This document shows positions 43,955-53,371 of a DNA stretch of 64,000 nucleotides, in pieces. Numbering within the stretch: the first letter of the stretch is position 1; every line of letters starts with the position of its first letter. The position numbers and the translations under genes were made by a program. The notes below the pieces were generated by a model, which saw nothing but the letters and a program-made list of their open reading frames with translations, was not told the origin of the DNA and ran no database searches. The DNA lies in contig NZ_FOZG01000001.1 in NCBI RefSeq assembly GCF_900113315.1, positions 124,001 to 188,000 of the forward strand, in the 5' to 3' direction. The DNA is from Sphingomonas jatrophae (GTDB taxonomy: Bacteria > Pseudomonadota > Alphaproteobacteria > Sphingomonadales > Sphingomonadaceae).

Positions 43955-44748
43955 GCCAGCAGCCGGCGGGTGGCGGCTTCGAGATCGGGCTCGCGCATCA
44001 GCGTCTCGCCGACCAGCGCGCAGCGGATGCCGGCGGCGTGCAGCCGGGCGAGATCGGCGGCGTCGCGGATCCCGCTTTCCGCCACCAGCGTGACATCGCC
44101 GGGCACGAGTGCCGCCAGCCGTTCGGTGCGGCCGAGATCGACGGAGAAGTCGCGCAGATCGCGATTGTTGACGCCGATCAGGCGCGAGCGGAGGCGCAGC
44201 GCCCGCTCCAGCTCCGCCTCGTCATGCACCTCGATCAGCACGTCCATGCCGTGATCGAGCGCGGCGGCCTCGATCTCGTGCACCAGCCCGTCGTCCAGCG
44301 CGGCCATGATGACGAGGATCGCATCGGCACCCAGCGCACGCGCCTCGGCCGACTGCCAAGGGTCGACCATGAAGTCCTTGCGCAGGCAGGGCAGGCTCAC
44401 CTCGATCCGTGCCGCGACGAGATAATCGTCGGAGCCCTGGAAATAGGGCTCGTCGGTCAGGATCGAGAGGCAGGCGGCGCCGCCCGCCTGATAGGCGCGG
44501 GCATGGGCGGCCGGATCGAAATCGGCGCGGATCAGCCCCTTGGAAGGGGAGGCCTTCTTGATCTCGGCAATCAGTGCCGTGCCGGCCTTGGCCTTTTCGC
44601 GCAGCGCCGCGTGGAAGCCGCGCGCAGGAAAGGCGGCGCGGGCCATGCGATCAATCTCGGCCGGGCGGATCACCGCCTTGCGGGTCGCGACATGCTCGCG
44701 CTTGGTTGCGCAGATTTCGGCGAGGCGGTCGGTCATCGAAGCACTCAT
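43951..44748 (-). CDS. trpC: Indole-3-glycerol phosphate synthase
   Basis: 265 residues from ATG 44746-44748, which shares one base with the trpD stop (TGATG). TIM barrel with [73 protein letters not shown] and [10 protein letters not shown], the catalytic Lys/Glu/Asn set of TrpC. It closes the indole ring in tryptophan synthesis. A stand-alone enzyme, not fused to TrpF. Confidence 0.95.
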   Translation of the reverse strand: MSASMTDRLAEICATKREHVATRKAVIRPAEIDRMARAAFPARGFHAALREKAKAGTALIAEIKKASPSKGLIRADFDPAAHARAYQAGGAACLSILTDEPYFQGSDDYLVAARIEVSLPCLRKDFMVDPWQSAEARALGADAILVIMAALDDGLVHEIEAAALDHGMDVLIEVHDEAELERALRLRSRLIGVNNRDLRDFSVDLGRTERLAALVPGDVTLVAESGIRDAADLARLHAAGIRCALVGETLMREPDLEAATRRLLA

Positions 44749-45743
44749 CAGAAGGCGATCCAGCAATCGAGCAGCGCCTTGGCGAGGCCGCGGTCGATCG
44801 CTTCGGCGGCCTCCTCCACGCCCTCCTGCCAGTCGGCGGCGTGGCCCGCGACGATCAGCGCGGCGGCGGCGTTGAGCAGCACCGCGTCACGATAGGCGGA
44901 AGGCTCGCCCAGCAGCAGCTCGCGCAGGCGCGCGGCGTTGAACGCGGCATCGCCGCCGCGGATCGCATCGAGCGGATGACGCTCCAGCCCCAGCGTCTCG
45001 GGCGCGACCGTCTCATCCGCGCGCCCGGCGGCATCGAGGCGAATGACGCGGCTGGGCCCGGCGATGGACAGTTCGTCGAGGCTTTCCTCGCCCGAGACGA
45101 GCATCGCCCGCTCGATGCCGAGCAGCTGCATCGCGCCGGCGACTGTATCGAGATAATCGACGCGGGCGATGCCGACGAGCTGGCGCGTGACGCGTGCGGG
45201 ATTGGCGAGCGGGCCGATCAGGTTGAAGATCGTCCGCCGGCCGATCGCGCGGCGGACAGGCGCGAGGCGGGCGAGCGCGGGATGGTGCTTCTGCGCGAAC
45301 AGGAAACAGAGGCCCAGATCGGCGAGGCTCTCCTCCGCCCGCGCCGACGCACGGTCGAGATCGAGGCCCAGCGCCTCCAGCGTGTCGGCAGCGCCCGCCT
45401 TGGACGAAGCGGCGCGATTGCCATGCTTGGCCACCGGCACGCCGCAGGCGGCGACGACGATGGCGACGGCGGTCGAGATGTTGAGGCTGTGCGCGCCGTC
45501 GCCGCCGGTGCCGCAGACGTCGATCGCACCCGGCGGCGCCTGCACCTCGATCATCCGTTCGCGCAGCGCCCGCGCGGCGGCGGCGATCTCGACCGACGTC
45601 TCCTCGCGCAGCGTCAGGCCGAGCAGGAAGGCGTGGACCTCCTCATCCCCCGCACGCCCGTCGAGCATGTCGGCAAATGCCTGGTGCGCGGTGGCATGGT
45701 CCAGCGGGCTCGCCGGATCGGGGAGCAGCGCCAGCGTCGTCAC
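44748..45743 (-). CDS. trpD: Anthranilate phosphoribosyltransferase
   Basis: 331 residues. The PRPP-binding signature [50 protein letters not shown] (a Gly-rich loop plus KHGNRAASS) is intact, with [16 protein letters not shown] and the C-terminal [10 protein letters not shown]. It transfers phosphoribose to anthranilate in tryptophan synthesis. Overlaps trpG by 4 bases upstream and trpC by one base downstream. Confidence 0.95.
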   Translation of the reverse strand: MTTLALLPDPASPLDHATAHQAFADMLDGRAGDEEVHAFLLGLTLREETSVEIAAAARALRERMIEVQAPPGAIDVCGTGGDGAHSLNISTAVAIVVAACGVPVAKHGNRAASSKAGAADTLEALGLDLDRASARAEESLADLGLCFLFAQKHHPALARLAPVRRAIGRRTIFNLIGPLANPARVTRQLVGIARVDYLDTVAGAMQLLGIERAMLVSGEESLDELSIAGPSRVIRLDAAGRADETVAPETLGLERHPLDAIRGGDAAFNAARLRELLLGEPSAYRDAVLLNAAAALIVAGHAADWQEGVEEAAEAIDRGLAKALLDCWIAF

Positions 45744-46327
45744 GCGAGGCTCTTCACCGGCAGGCCGGCGACGCGAAGGAAGTTGGCGAGCAGATCGTGG
45801 CCATGCTCGGTGGCGATGCTCTCCGGATGGAACTGCACGCCGTGGATCGGCAGCGTCTCATGCGCGAGGCCCATCACCGTGCCGTCGGCGGTGCGCGCGG
45901 TGACGCGGAGCGCGGGCGGCACATTCTCCACCGTCAGCGAGTGATAGCGCGTGGCGGTGAAGGGGGTCGGCAGGCCTTCGAACAGGCCGGTGCCGTCATG
46001 CTCGACCGGCGATGTCTTGCCGTGCATCAGCTGGCCTGCGCGCACGACGCGGCCGCCGAAATGCTGGCCGATCGCCTGATGGCCGAGGCAGACGCCCATC
46101 AGCGGGCGCGCCTCCGCCGCGCAGGCCGCCACCAGATCGAGCGAGATGCCCGCTTCGTTCGGCGTGCAGGGGCCGGGCGAGATGAGGAAACCCCTGGCCC
46201 CGCTGCTCAGCGCCTGGCCGACCGAGAGCGCATCGTTGCGCACCACCTCAACCTCGGCCCCCAGCTCGCGCAGGTAGTGGACGAGGTTCCAGGTGAAGCT
46301 GTCGTAATTGTCGATGACGAGGATCAT
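45740..46327 (-). CDS. trpG: Anthranilate synthase component II (glutamine amidotransferase)
   Basis: 195 residues from ATG 46325-46327 ([19 protein letters not shown]). Class I amidotransferase triad: Cys in [14 protein letters not shown], His and Glu in [14 protein letters not shown]. The [13 protein letters not shown] and [12 protein letters not shown] segments are typical of TrpG/PabA. It supplies ammonia from glutamine to TrpE and may also serve PabB. First gene of the trpGDC-moaC-moeA group. trpE is not adjacent; a divergent GGDEF gene lies between. Confidence 0.94.
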   Translation of the reverse strand: MILVIDNYDSFTWNLVHYLRELGAEVEVVRNDALSVGQALSSGARGFLISPGPCTPNEAGISLDLVAACAAEARPLMGVCLGHQAIGQHFGGRVVRAGQLMHGKTSPVEHDGTGLFEGLPTPFTATRYHSLTVENVPPALRVTARTADGTVMGLAHETLPIHGVQFHPESIATEHGHDLLANFLRVAGLPVKSLA

Positions 46328-46411
46328 GTCCGGCTGCTTTCCCACAGCGCGGCGGCGGCGTCCACGCCTTGTTCGACGGAGATGGCGCTGCTCGGCGCTT
46401 AAGCAACCTCC

Positions 46412-46417
46412 TGTCAA
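46412..46417 (-). promoter_or_regulatory. Possible -35 element for the trpGDC operon
   Basis: On the minus strand TTGACA lies about 85 bases before the trpG start in the divergent gap with the GGDEF gene (46328-46441). The base sequence 17 bases further on is not a clear -10, so this is only a tentative promoter. No leader peptide or Trp-codon run is visible. Confidence 0.25.
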
Positions 46418-46441
46418 TATTTGATATGTGATGATCTCGGC

Positions 46442-48052
46442 ATGGATGCCCTGCTTCGCCGCTCGGTTGACGCCCTGCCGGCGCTTGTCGCCACGCTGGA
46501 CGAGAGCCTCCGCTTCGAGGCGGCCAATGCCGCCCATGGTTATTGGCTCGGCGTCGCCCCGGCATCGCTGATCGGCCGCCCGGCGCAGGAGGTGTTCGGC
46601 CCGGCGCTATGGCCGCTGGTGGAGCCCGGCGTGCTCAGGGCGCTGGCGGGGGACTTCGCCGACATCGAGGTGGAGCTGCCGCCCGCCTTCGCGCTCCGCT
46701 GGGCGCGAATCATGATCACGCCCGAACGCGGCGCCGGGGGGCAGATCGTGCGGCTGCACGTGCTCGTCACCGATCTCAGCCGGCAGCGCGCGATGCTGCG
46801 GAAGCTCGAGCGGACGGAGGCGACGTTCAACGCCGCCTTCGCCGCATCCGCCATCGGCAAGGCGCTGGTCGAGCCCGACGGCAAGATCGCGCAGGCCAAT
46901 CCGGCCTTTGCGCGGATGCTGGGGCTTCAGGTGAGCGACATCGTCGGCCGGCACTTCAAGGATTTCACCCACCCCGACGACATCGGCGACGACACGGATC
47001 GCTTCGCCGCGCTGAAACGCGGGGAGATTGACAGCTACTCGCTCGAAAAACGCTACATCGCGGCCGATGGCTCGCCCGTGGACACGCTGCTGACGGTGGC
47101 GGTGGTCCGCGACCGGGACGGTGAGGCCGCCTTCTTCGTCTCCGAGATCAGCGACCTGCGCGAGCAGAAGCTGGCCGAGCAGGCGGTGCGCGAGCGGAGC
47201 GCCCAGCTCGCGCTGGCGATGGAGTTGGTCGACGGCGGCGTGTGGCAGCACAATCTGGCGACCGGCACGGTGCAGCTGTCGGCGGGGCTGGCGCGCGCGC
47301 TCGAGCTGCCGCCCGACCGCGCGGTCGCCTATTCCAGCCTGCTCGATCGGCTTCACCCCGAAGATCGCGCGCGGCTGGAGGGCAAGGACATGCTGACCTA
47401 TCGCGACACGCCGGGCACCGCGGTGTTCCGCATGCGCGTGGCCGGCTGCAAATGGCGCTGGCTGCGATCGCGCCGGCAGCTCGTGCGCAACGATCGGGGC
47501 GAGCCGGTGAGCGTGCTGGGCATCATCTTCGACGTGACGGAGGAGCGTCAGCGCGAGGAGCGGCTGTCGCGACAGGCCTCGACCGATCCGCTGACCGGCG
47601 TGCTCAACCGGCGCGGTTTCGATACGGCGCTGTCGCCTGCCTTGCGGGAGGCGGGCGCGCCGCCCGCGCTTCTGCTGGTCGATCTCGACCGGTTCAAGCC
47701 GATCAACGACACGTACGGCCATGACATGGGTGATCGCGTGCTGCGCGAAGTGGTGCGGCGGCTGCGCCAGTCGGTGCGCTCACGCGACATCGTCGCGCGG
47801 CTGGGCGGCGACGAATTCGCCGTGCTGCTGCCGCGGATCGACATCGCATCGGCAGAGCAGGCGGCGCAGCGCATCGTCACGACGCTGGCCGAGCCGATCG
47901 AGCTCGGCAGCGTGGTGGTGCATACGGGCGCGAGCGTCGGCGTGGCGATCGCCGAGCCGCAGGACGACGCCCCATCCATCCTGCGACGGGCGGATGAGGC
48001 GCTCTATGCGGTGAAGCGGAGCGGCCGGGGCAATTGGCGGATGGCCGCCTGA
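46442..48052 (+). CDS. Multi-PAS diguanylate cyclase
   Basis: 536 residues, soluble. Three PAS-type modules (about 10-115, 125-240 and 255-365), the second with the classical [22 protein letters not shown] and a PAC-like ending, precede a GGDEF domain (about 375-535). The active site is GGDEF (about 455-459), with an RxxD inhibitory site (RSRD) five residues before it; no EAL domain. It should make c-di-GMP in response to a cytosolic cue, possibly redox or a small ligand. Start ATG 46442 (MDALLRRSV). It separates trpE from trpGDC on the opposite strand. Confidence 0.9.
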   Translation: MDALLRRSVDALPALVATLDESLRFEAANAAHGYWLGVAPASLIGRPAQEVFGPALWPLVEPGVLRALAGDFADIEVELPPAFALRWARIMITPERGAGGQIVRLHVLVTDLSRQRAMLRKLERTEATFNAAFAASAIGKALVEPDGKIAQANPAFARMLGLQVSDIVGRHFKDFTHPDDIGDDTDRFAALKRGEIDSYSLEKRYIAADGSPVDTLLTVAVVRDRDGEAAFFVSEISDLREQKLAEQAVRERSAQLALAMELVDGGVWQHNLATGTVQLSAGLARALELPPDRAVAYSSLLDRLHPEDRARLEGKDMLTYRDTPGTAVFRMRVAGCKWRWLRSRRQLVRNDRGEPVSVLGIIFDVTEERQREERLSRQASTDPLTGVLNRRGFDTALSPALREAGAPPALLLVDLDRFKPINDTYGHDMGDRVLREVVRRLRQSVRSRDIVARLGGDEFAVLLPRIDIASAEQAAQRIVTTLAEPIELGSVVVHTGASVGVAIAEPQDDAPSILRRADEALYAVKRSGRGNWRMAA

Positions 48053-48074
48053 GGACGGGCGGCCGCGCGGGCGG

Positions 48075-49580
48075 TTACTGGCCGAAACCGGGCGCTGCGG
48101 CGCGGGCCACGGCCTCGCGTGCGGCGGCGAACAGTGCGCCGGCCTTGTGGCGGCACTCGGCAGCCTCCGCGGCGGGATCGCTGTCGGCGACGATGCCGGC
48201 ACCTGCCTGGACGTGCATCATGCCGTCCTTCACGACCGCGGTGCGCAGCACAATGCAGCTGTCCATCGATCCATCGGGCGAGAAATAGCCGACGCCTCCC
48301 GCATAGGCGCCGCGCGTCTCCGGCTCCAGCTCGGCGATGATCTCGCACGCGCGGACCTTGGGCGCGCCCGAGACGGTGCCGGCGGGGAATCCGGCGAACA
48401 GCGCGTCGAGCGCGTCTCTCGCCGGATCGAGCCTGCCGACCACGTTCGACACGATGTGCATGACGTGGCTGTAGAACTCGACGGTGAAGCGCTCCGTCAC
48501 GGCGACCGAACCCGCCTCCGCCACCCGGCCGACATCGTTGCGGCCGAGATCGAGCAGCATCAGATGCTCCGCCCGCTCCTTGGGATCGGCGAGCAGTTCG
48601 CTCCGGTGCGCCTCGTCCTCGCGTGCATTGCGCCCGCGCGGGCGGGTGCCGGCGATGGGCCGGATCGTCACCTCGCCGTCGCGCGCGCGGACGAGGATTT
48701 CGGGACTGGAGCCGGTGATGGCGAAGCCCGGCAGGTCGAGATGGTAGAGGAAGGGCGACGGGTTGATCCGCCGCAATGCCCGGTAGAGATCGAAGGGCGG
48801 CAGCGGGAAGGGCGCGGTGAAGCGCTGCGCCAGCACGACCTGGAAGATGTCGCCCGCGGCGATATAATCCTTCGCCTGCGCGACCATCGCGGCATATCGC
48901 GCGGAGTCGAGGCAGGGCTGCGGCTCGGGCGGAGCCGCCGGTGCGGTGGCCTGAGCGCGCGGGCGTGGCGCGGCGAGGCGTGCCATCGCCGCCTCCAGCC
49001 GCTCCACCGCATCGCCGACCACATCGCCCGATGCCTCCGGCCAGACGGGGGCGACCAGATGGAGCAGGTCGGCCAGCCGATCGAAGACGAGGATCGTCGT
49101 CGGCCGGACGAAGATCATGTCGGGCAGGTCGAGCGGATTGGGCGCGGGGCGGGGCAGCGTCTCGACCAGCCCGATCGTCTCATAGGCGAAATAGCCGACG
49201 AGGCAGGCGAGGGCGGGCGGCAGCCCCTCGGGCACGTCCATCCGGCACCGCTCGACCAGCGTGCGGAGCGCGGCGAGCGCGCCGCCGGGCAGAGGCTGGA
49301 ACGCATCGCGGTCGGTCAACCAGCGGGTGTTCAGCTCGGCGCTATCCCCCTGCGCGCGGAAGACGAGATCGGGGGCGAGGCCGAGCAGCGAGTAGCGGCC
49401 GCGCGTGGCGCCGCCCTCGACCGATTCGAGCAGGAAATCGCCCCGTCCGGGCTCGATCAGGGCGAGCGCGGCGGAAACCGGCGTTTCCGTGTCCGCGACG
49501 ATGGTGCGCCAGACGAGCGCCGGCCGACCCGCGGCCAGCGCCTCGCGTGCGGCGCGGTCCGCCGCCCCGCCGTCGCTCAC
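48075..49580 (-). CDS. trpE: Anthranilate synthase component I
   Basis: 501 residues. The N-terminal domain includes the feedback-site element LLESVEGGATRGRYSLLGLAP (the LLES motif for tryptophan binding). The C-terminal chorismate-binding domain has DIFQVVLAQRF, SSPEILVRARDGEVTIRPIAGTRPRGRNAREDEA, LLDLGRNDVGRVAEAGSV, SHVMHIVSNVVG and FPAGTVSGAPKVRACEII. It makes anthranilate from chorismate with TrpG. Its start overlaps the ppiD stop, so it is co-transcribed with the chaperone gene. Confidence 0.96.
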   Translation of the reverse strand: MSDGGAADRAAREALAAGRPALVWRTIVADTETPVSAALALIEPGRGDFLLESVEGGATRGRYSLLGLAPDLVFRAQGDSAELNTRWLTDRDAFQPLPGGALAALRTLVERCRMDVPEGLPPALACLVGYFAYETIGLVETLPRPAPNPLDLPDMIFVRPTTILVFDRLADLLHLVAPVWPEASGDVVGDAVERLEAAMARLAAPRPRAQATAPAAPPEPQPCLDSARYAAMVAQAKDYIAAGDIFQVVLAQRFTAPFPLPPFDLYRALRRINPSPFLYHLDLPGFAITGSSPEILVRARDGEVTIRPIAGTRPRGRNAREDEAHRSELLADPKERAEHLMLLDLGRNDVGRVAEAGSVAVTERFTVEFYSHVMHIVSNVVGRLDPARDALDALFAGFPAGTVSGAPKVRACEIIAELEPETRGAYAGGVGYFSPDGSMDSCIVLRTAVVKDGMMHVQAGAGIVADSDPAAEAAECRHKAGALFAAAREAVARAAAPGFGQ

Positions 49581-51520
49581 CGCGCCGCCTGGCCGCTGGC
49601 AAGCTCCGCCCGGACGCGGGCGATCGCCGCGGGATCACGCGTCGTCTTCAGCTGCTGCCCGGCGGCGCGGACGAACTGCTGGGCATATTCCTCACCCAGC
49701 GCGCGCGAGAACTGGCTTTGCGTCGCGGCGATCAGCTGCGGCACGCGGCGCGCATCGCCCGGCTCGATCTTCGCCACGTAGGAGACGAACCAGCCCTGGC
49801 CCTGCGGCGCGGCGACGAGGCCGGCGCGGCCCTGCGGCAGGCTGAACATCAGGGCGAGCGGCGGCGGCATCTGCTGGTTGGCGCGCGCCAGATCCGCCTG
49901 GCGGCCACCCGCGGGCTCAGGCGGGGGCAGCTTCAGCCCGGTCGCGGCGAAGGCCTGCGCCAGCGGCGTGCCGGCATTGGCCTTGGCGACGATCCCCTGC
50001 GCGACCTGGCGTGCCCGCCGGGCGGCCTTGTCCCGCGCCACGTCGCGCAGCACGACGGGGCGGATCACCTTCAGCGGCACCGGCGCGGCGGGCAGCACGC
50101 GATCCACCTTGAGCAGCACGCTGGGCTGACCCTGACCAAGCGACTCGAGCGTCGGATCCTCGTCGGCCGCAGCCTGGAAGCCGGCCTTCAGCATCGCCGC
50201 CAGTTCGGGCGGGGCGCGGTAGTTGGGATCGTCCGGCGACAGGCCGTTCAGTGCCACGGCGGGCGAGGTCTGTGCGGTCAGGCCACGTGCCTTCACCACC
50301 TCATCGAAGGTGGAGCCGCCGGCGATCGCATCGTCGACCCCGGCCACCAGATCGGCAAAGCCTTCCTCGGCCTTCTGCTTGGCGAGGCTGGCGGCGATCT
50401 CGCTCCGCACCGCGGCGAGCGGGCGCGCGGCGTTGCGCTGGATCGCCTCCACCTGGATGACGTGCCAGCCGAGCGGCGAGCGGACGGGATCGCTGACCTG
50501 ACCCTCGCCCAGCGCGAACGCCGCGGTGGCGGCGGCGGGGCTGGCAAGCGCGGCGAAAGCCTCGCGCGTCTGCTTGCCGACCTCGGTGTCCGCCGGGCCG
50601 AAGCCCGCGGCCTGCGCCGCCGCGGCGAAGCTCTGCCCGCCGGCGATCTTGGCCTTCAGCGCGCGGGCGGCGGCCTCCGCCGGAAGGATCACCTGGCGGA
50701 GCGTGCGCGTCTCGCTGGCGGCATAGCTCGACGCATTGGCCTTGTAGAATGCGGCGATCTCGGCCTCGCTCGGCGCGGCAGGCTTCACCTGCGTGGGCGA
50801 GACGAGCGCGTAGCGGAACACCCGCCGCTCCGGCAGCGAATAGGTGGCGATATGCTTGGCATACCATTCGGCCACTTCCTGCTCGCTCGGCGCCGCGCCG
50901 GGGGTGAGTGCGGCCGGCACGAAGCCGACGAGACCGTCGCGCCGCTCCAGCAGCAGCGAGGCATAAGGCAGGACGAAGCCCTGCGACACGCCGGCACCAC
51001 CCGAAATCGGTGCCACGAGCTGGCGGCGGATGGCATCGCCGGCAAATTCGCGGCGCACCTCCGCCTCGCTGGCGCGCTGGCGGGCGATCGCCTGGCGGAA
51101 CAGATTCTCGTCGAACTTGCCGGTCGGCCCGCGGAAGGCGGCGATGCTGGAAATGTCGCCATCCACCATCCGGCGGCTGGCGACGAAGCCATGTTCGCGC
51201 GCCCACGCCTCCAGCGTGCGGCTGGCGACGATCTGATCGACCAGCTGGTCGAAATCGCCCGACTGAATGAAGCGACCCATGTCGATGTCGGGATTGCGCT
51301 GCTGCGCCAGCTGCAGCTGCCGCTGCGCCGCCTGCGCCACTTCCGGCGCGGTGACCGACAGGTCGCCCATCCGCGCCACGCTGTCGCCGGCCGCGCCGCC
51401 GGCACCCGCGCCCATGCCGGCGGGCGTGCCGATGCCCGTCACCACAACCGCGATCGCGATGAAGCCGAGCAGGCCGAGCACAATCCAGGATCGGAACGCA
51501 CGGCGGAAGAAGGCGAGCAT
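49577..51520 (-). CDS. ppiD: PpiD/SurA-type periplasmic peptidyl-prolyl isomerase
   Basis: 647 residues from ATG 51518-51520 (MLAFFRRAFRSW). One N-terminal membrane anchor (about 12-33, WIVLGLLGFIAIAVVVTGIG), a SurA-like N-terminal chaperone domain, and a parvulin-like PPIase domain (about 240-345, with TRTLRQVILPAEAAARALKAKI and SPLGWHVIQVEAI). A second, divergent domain and the C-terminal part of the chaperone module follow. It helps fold exported proteins at the inner membrane, including outer membrane proteins. Conserved gene order with trpE downstream. The symbol is by family, not proven orthology. Confidence 0.88.
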   Translation of the reverse strand: MLAFFRRAFRSWIVLGLLGFIAIAVVVTGIGTPAGMGAGAGGAAGDSVARMGDLSVTAPEVAQAAQRQLQLAQQRNPDIDMGRFIQSGDFDQLVDQIVASRTLEAWAREHGFVASRRMVDGDISSIAAFRGPTGKFDENLFRQAIARQRASEAEVRREFAGDAIRRQLVAPISGGAGVSQGFVLPYASLLLERRDGLVGFVPAALTPGAAPSEQEVAEWYAKHIATYSLPERRVFRYALVSPTQVKPAAPSEAEIAAFYKANASSYAASETRTLRQVILPAEAAARALKAKIAGGQSFAAAAQAAGFGPADTEVGKQTREAFAALASPAAATAAFALGEGQVSDPVRSPLGWHVIQVEAIQRNAARPLAAVRSEIAASLAKQKAEEGFADLVAGVDDAIAGGSTFDEVVKARGLTAQTSPAVALNGLSPDDPNYRAPPELAAMLKAGFQAAADEDPTLESLGQGQPSVLLKVDRVLPAAPVPLKVIRPVVLRDVARDKAARRARQVAQGIVAKANAGTPLAQAFAATGLKLPPPEPAGGRQADLARANQQMPPPLALMFSLPQGRAGLVAAPQGQGWFVSYVAKIEPGDARRVPQLIAATQSQFSRALGEEYAQQFVRAAGQQLKTTRDPAAIARVRAELASGQAAR

Positions 51521-51671
51521 CGGCGGGATCGTTCCGGAAGCTGGGAGAAGGAAAGCGCCGCCTTTAAGCCGCCCGGCCCGAGGCGACAAGCATCGGGGCG
51601 CACGCAGGTTGGCAAGCGCCGCGCGGCTGCTTAGGGCGGCTCAGCGGAAATATGTAGAATAAGGGGCGGAC

Positions 51672-52433
51672 ATGGCGCGTCGCAGGCTGGTCGCGGGCAA
51701 TTGGAAAATGAACGGCAGCCTGGCTGCGCTGGCGGAGGTCGGCACCATCGCCGAGGCGGCGGCGCGTGCCACGGCCGTGGATGTCGCGATCTGCCCGCCG
51801 TTCACGTTGCTCGGCGCCGCGGTGGCGGCGGGCAAGGGCCTGCCCATCGGCGCGCAGGATTGCCATCAGTCGGCCAGCGGCGCGCACACCGGCTGCGTCT
51901 CTGCCCAGATGGTGGCGGAGACGGGCGCGACGCTCGTCATCGTCGGCCATAGCGAGCGGCGGCAGGATCAGGGCGAGACGGACGGGCAGGTCCGCGCCAA
52001 GGCGGCGGCGGCGATGGCGGCGGGCCTGATCGCCATCGTCTGCGTCGGCGAGACGGAGGCGGAGCGCGATAGCGGTGCCGCGGTGCAGGTGGTGGAGGCG
52101 CAGCTGCACGGCTCCATCCCGCTGCGCGCCAAGGCCTCGCAGATCGTCGTCGCCTATGAGCCCGTCTGGGCGATCGGCACCGGCCGCACGCCGAGCGTGT
52201 TTGAAGTGACCGAGATGCACGCCGCGATCCGCGCCAAGCTGACCGGCCTGTTGTGGAGCGAGGGGGAGGCGGTGCGCATCCTCTATGGCGGATCGGTGAA
52301 GGCCGAGAATGCGCGCGAACTGCTGCGCGTCGAGAATGTCGACGGCGCGCTGGTCGGCGGCGCGAGCCTGACCGCGGCGCAGTTCGTGCCGATCATCGAA
52401 GCGGCGAACGACCTCGCGCAATCCGTCTGGTGA
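51672..52433 (+). CDS. tpiA: Triosephosphate isomerase
   Basis: 253 residues. Substrate lysine in VAGNWKMNGS, catalytic His in IVGHSERR and catalytic Glu in VAYEPVWAIGTGRTP, followed by the phosphate-gripping ILYGGSVKAENA and ALVGGASL. Interconverts dihydroxyacetone phosphate and glyceraldehyde 3-phosphate in the cytosol. Divergent from ppiD, upstream of secG with a 126-base gap that holds the secG leader. Confidence 0.97.
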   Translation: MARRRLVAGNWKMNGSLAALAEVGTIAEAAARATAVDVAICPPFTLLGAAVAAGKGLPIGAQDCHQSASGAHTGCVSAQMVAETGATLVIVGHSERRQDQGETDGQVRAKAAAAMAAGLIAIVCVGETEAERDSGAAVQVVEAQLHGSIPLRAKASQIVVAYEPVWAIGTGRTPSVFEVTEMHAAIRAKLTGLLWSEGEAVRILYGGSVKAENARELLRVENVDGALVGGASLTAAQFVPIIEAANDLAQSVW

Positions 52434-52559
52434 GCCATGCGCCGGCCGCGCCGTCACGGGTGCGGCCGATCCGCGACGTTGAAGCCGTGCCCTTGATCCG
52501 ATAGAGGCGCGCCACACATTCGCGCCGGCCGTGGGCGGCCGCCGACCAGAAAGCCTGTC

Positions 52560-53228
52560 ATGCTCTTCACTTTCCTTCTCGTCATCCACGCGCTGATCGC
52601 GGCCGCGCTGGTCGGCGTCATCCTGATGCAGCGCTCGGAAGGCGGCGGCCTCGGCATGGGCGGCAGCCCCACCGGTTTGATGAGCGCACGCGGTGCCGCG
52701 GACTTCCTGACGCGGACGACGACGATCCTCGCGGCGATCTTCGTCGTCATGTCGATCGGCCTTGCCGCACTCGCCTCCGTGCAGAATCGCCCGCGCACGA
52801 TCGACAGCTCGCTGGCGCGGACCCCCGCGGCCGGTGTGCCGCCGCTCGCGCCCGCCGCACCCGCAGCGGTGCCCGGCGCGGTGCCGTTCGAGGGCGATCC
52901 CGTCGCCGGTGCCGCCACGGCCGTGCCGAGCAGCGCGCCTGCGCCCGCCCCGACGCCCGCGGCCACGCCTGCGCCGGCCGCCGAGCCGAAGGCGGAGACG
53001 CCGCGCCGCCGCGAAGCCGCGACCACCACGGGCGCGCCGAACAGCTCGCTGGCCGCGCCTGCGCGGACCGAGCGGAGCAGCACCTCCGCCGCGCCTGCAC
53101 GGACCGAGCGCAGCACCCCGCCGGCAGCGGAGCCCAAGGTCGATTCGACCCCGGCGCCTGCCATCCCGGTGATCACGCCGCCCGGCGTGCCCGCCGCGAC
53201 GACGGGCAACAGCAGCACGCCGCAATAA
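52560..53228 (+). CDS. secG: Protein translocase subunit SecG with long Ala/Pro-rich tail
   Basis: 222 residues, about twice the usual length. The conserved SecG core occupies about 1-80: first helix (MLFTFLLVIHALIAAALVGVIL), the cytoplasmic loop MQRSEGGGLGMGGSPTGLMSARGAADFLTRTT, and the second helix (about 58-76). A low-complexity tail rich in Ala, Pro, Thr and charged residues follows, including a short internal duplication APARTERS-ST. The protein stabilises SecYE during Sec export. Alphaproteobacterial SecG often has such tails; this one is long. Confidence 0.92.
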   Translation: MLFTFLLVIHALIAAALVGVILMQRSEGGGLGMGGSPTGLMSARGAADFLTRTTTILAAIFVVMSIGLAALASVQNRPRTIDSSLARTPAAGVPPLAPAAPAAVPGAVPFEGDPVAGAATAVPSSAPAPAPTPAATPAPAAEPKAETPRRREAATTTGAPNSSLAAPARTERSSTSAAPARTERSTPPAAEPKVDSTPAPAIPVITPPGVPAATTGNSSTPQ

Positions 53229-53371
53229 GCCGCCGCCCCGGCGAGGCTGCCAGGGCGCGCTTCCTCCACCGTCGGCACCCTTGCTCCGGCCCCGGGCCGG
53301 GGCACGGATGCCCTTGTTGTTGCGACGGCCACCTTTCCGGCCCGCCACCTAATCGCTAAGGCCCGACTCCC

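Noticed and set aside
52558-52575. CTGTCAT overlapping the secG start codon
   Set aside because: The heptamer has no partner 11 bases away and lies across the start codon; coincidence.
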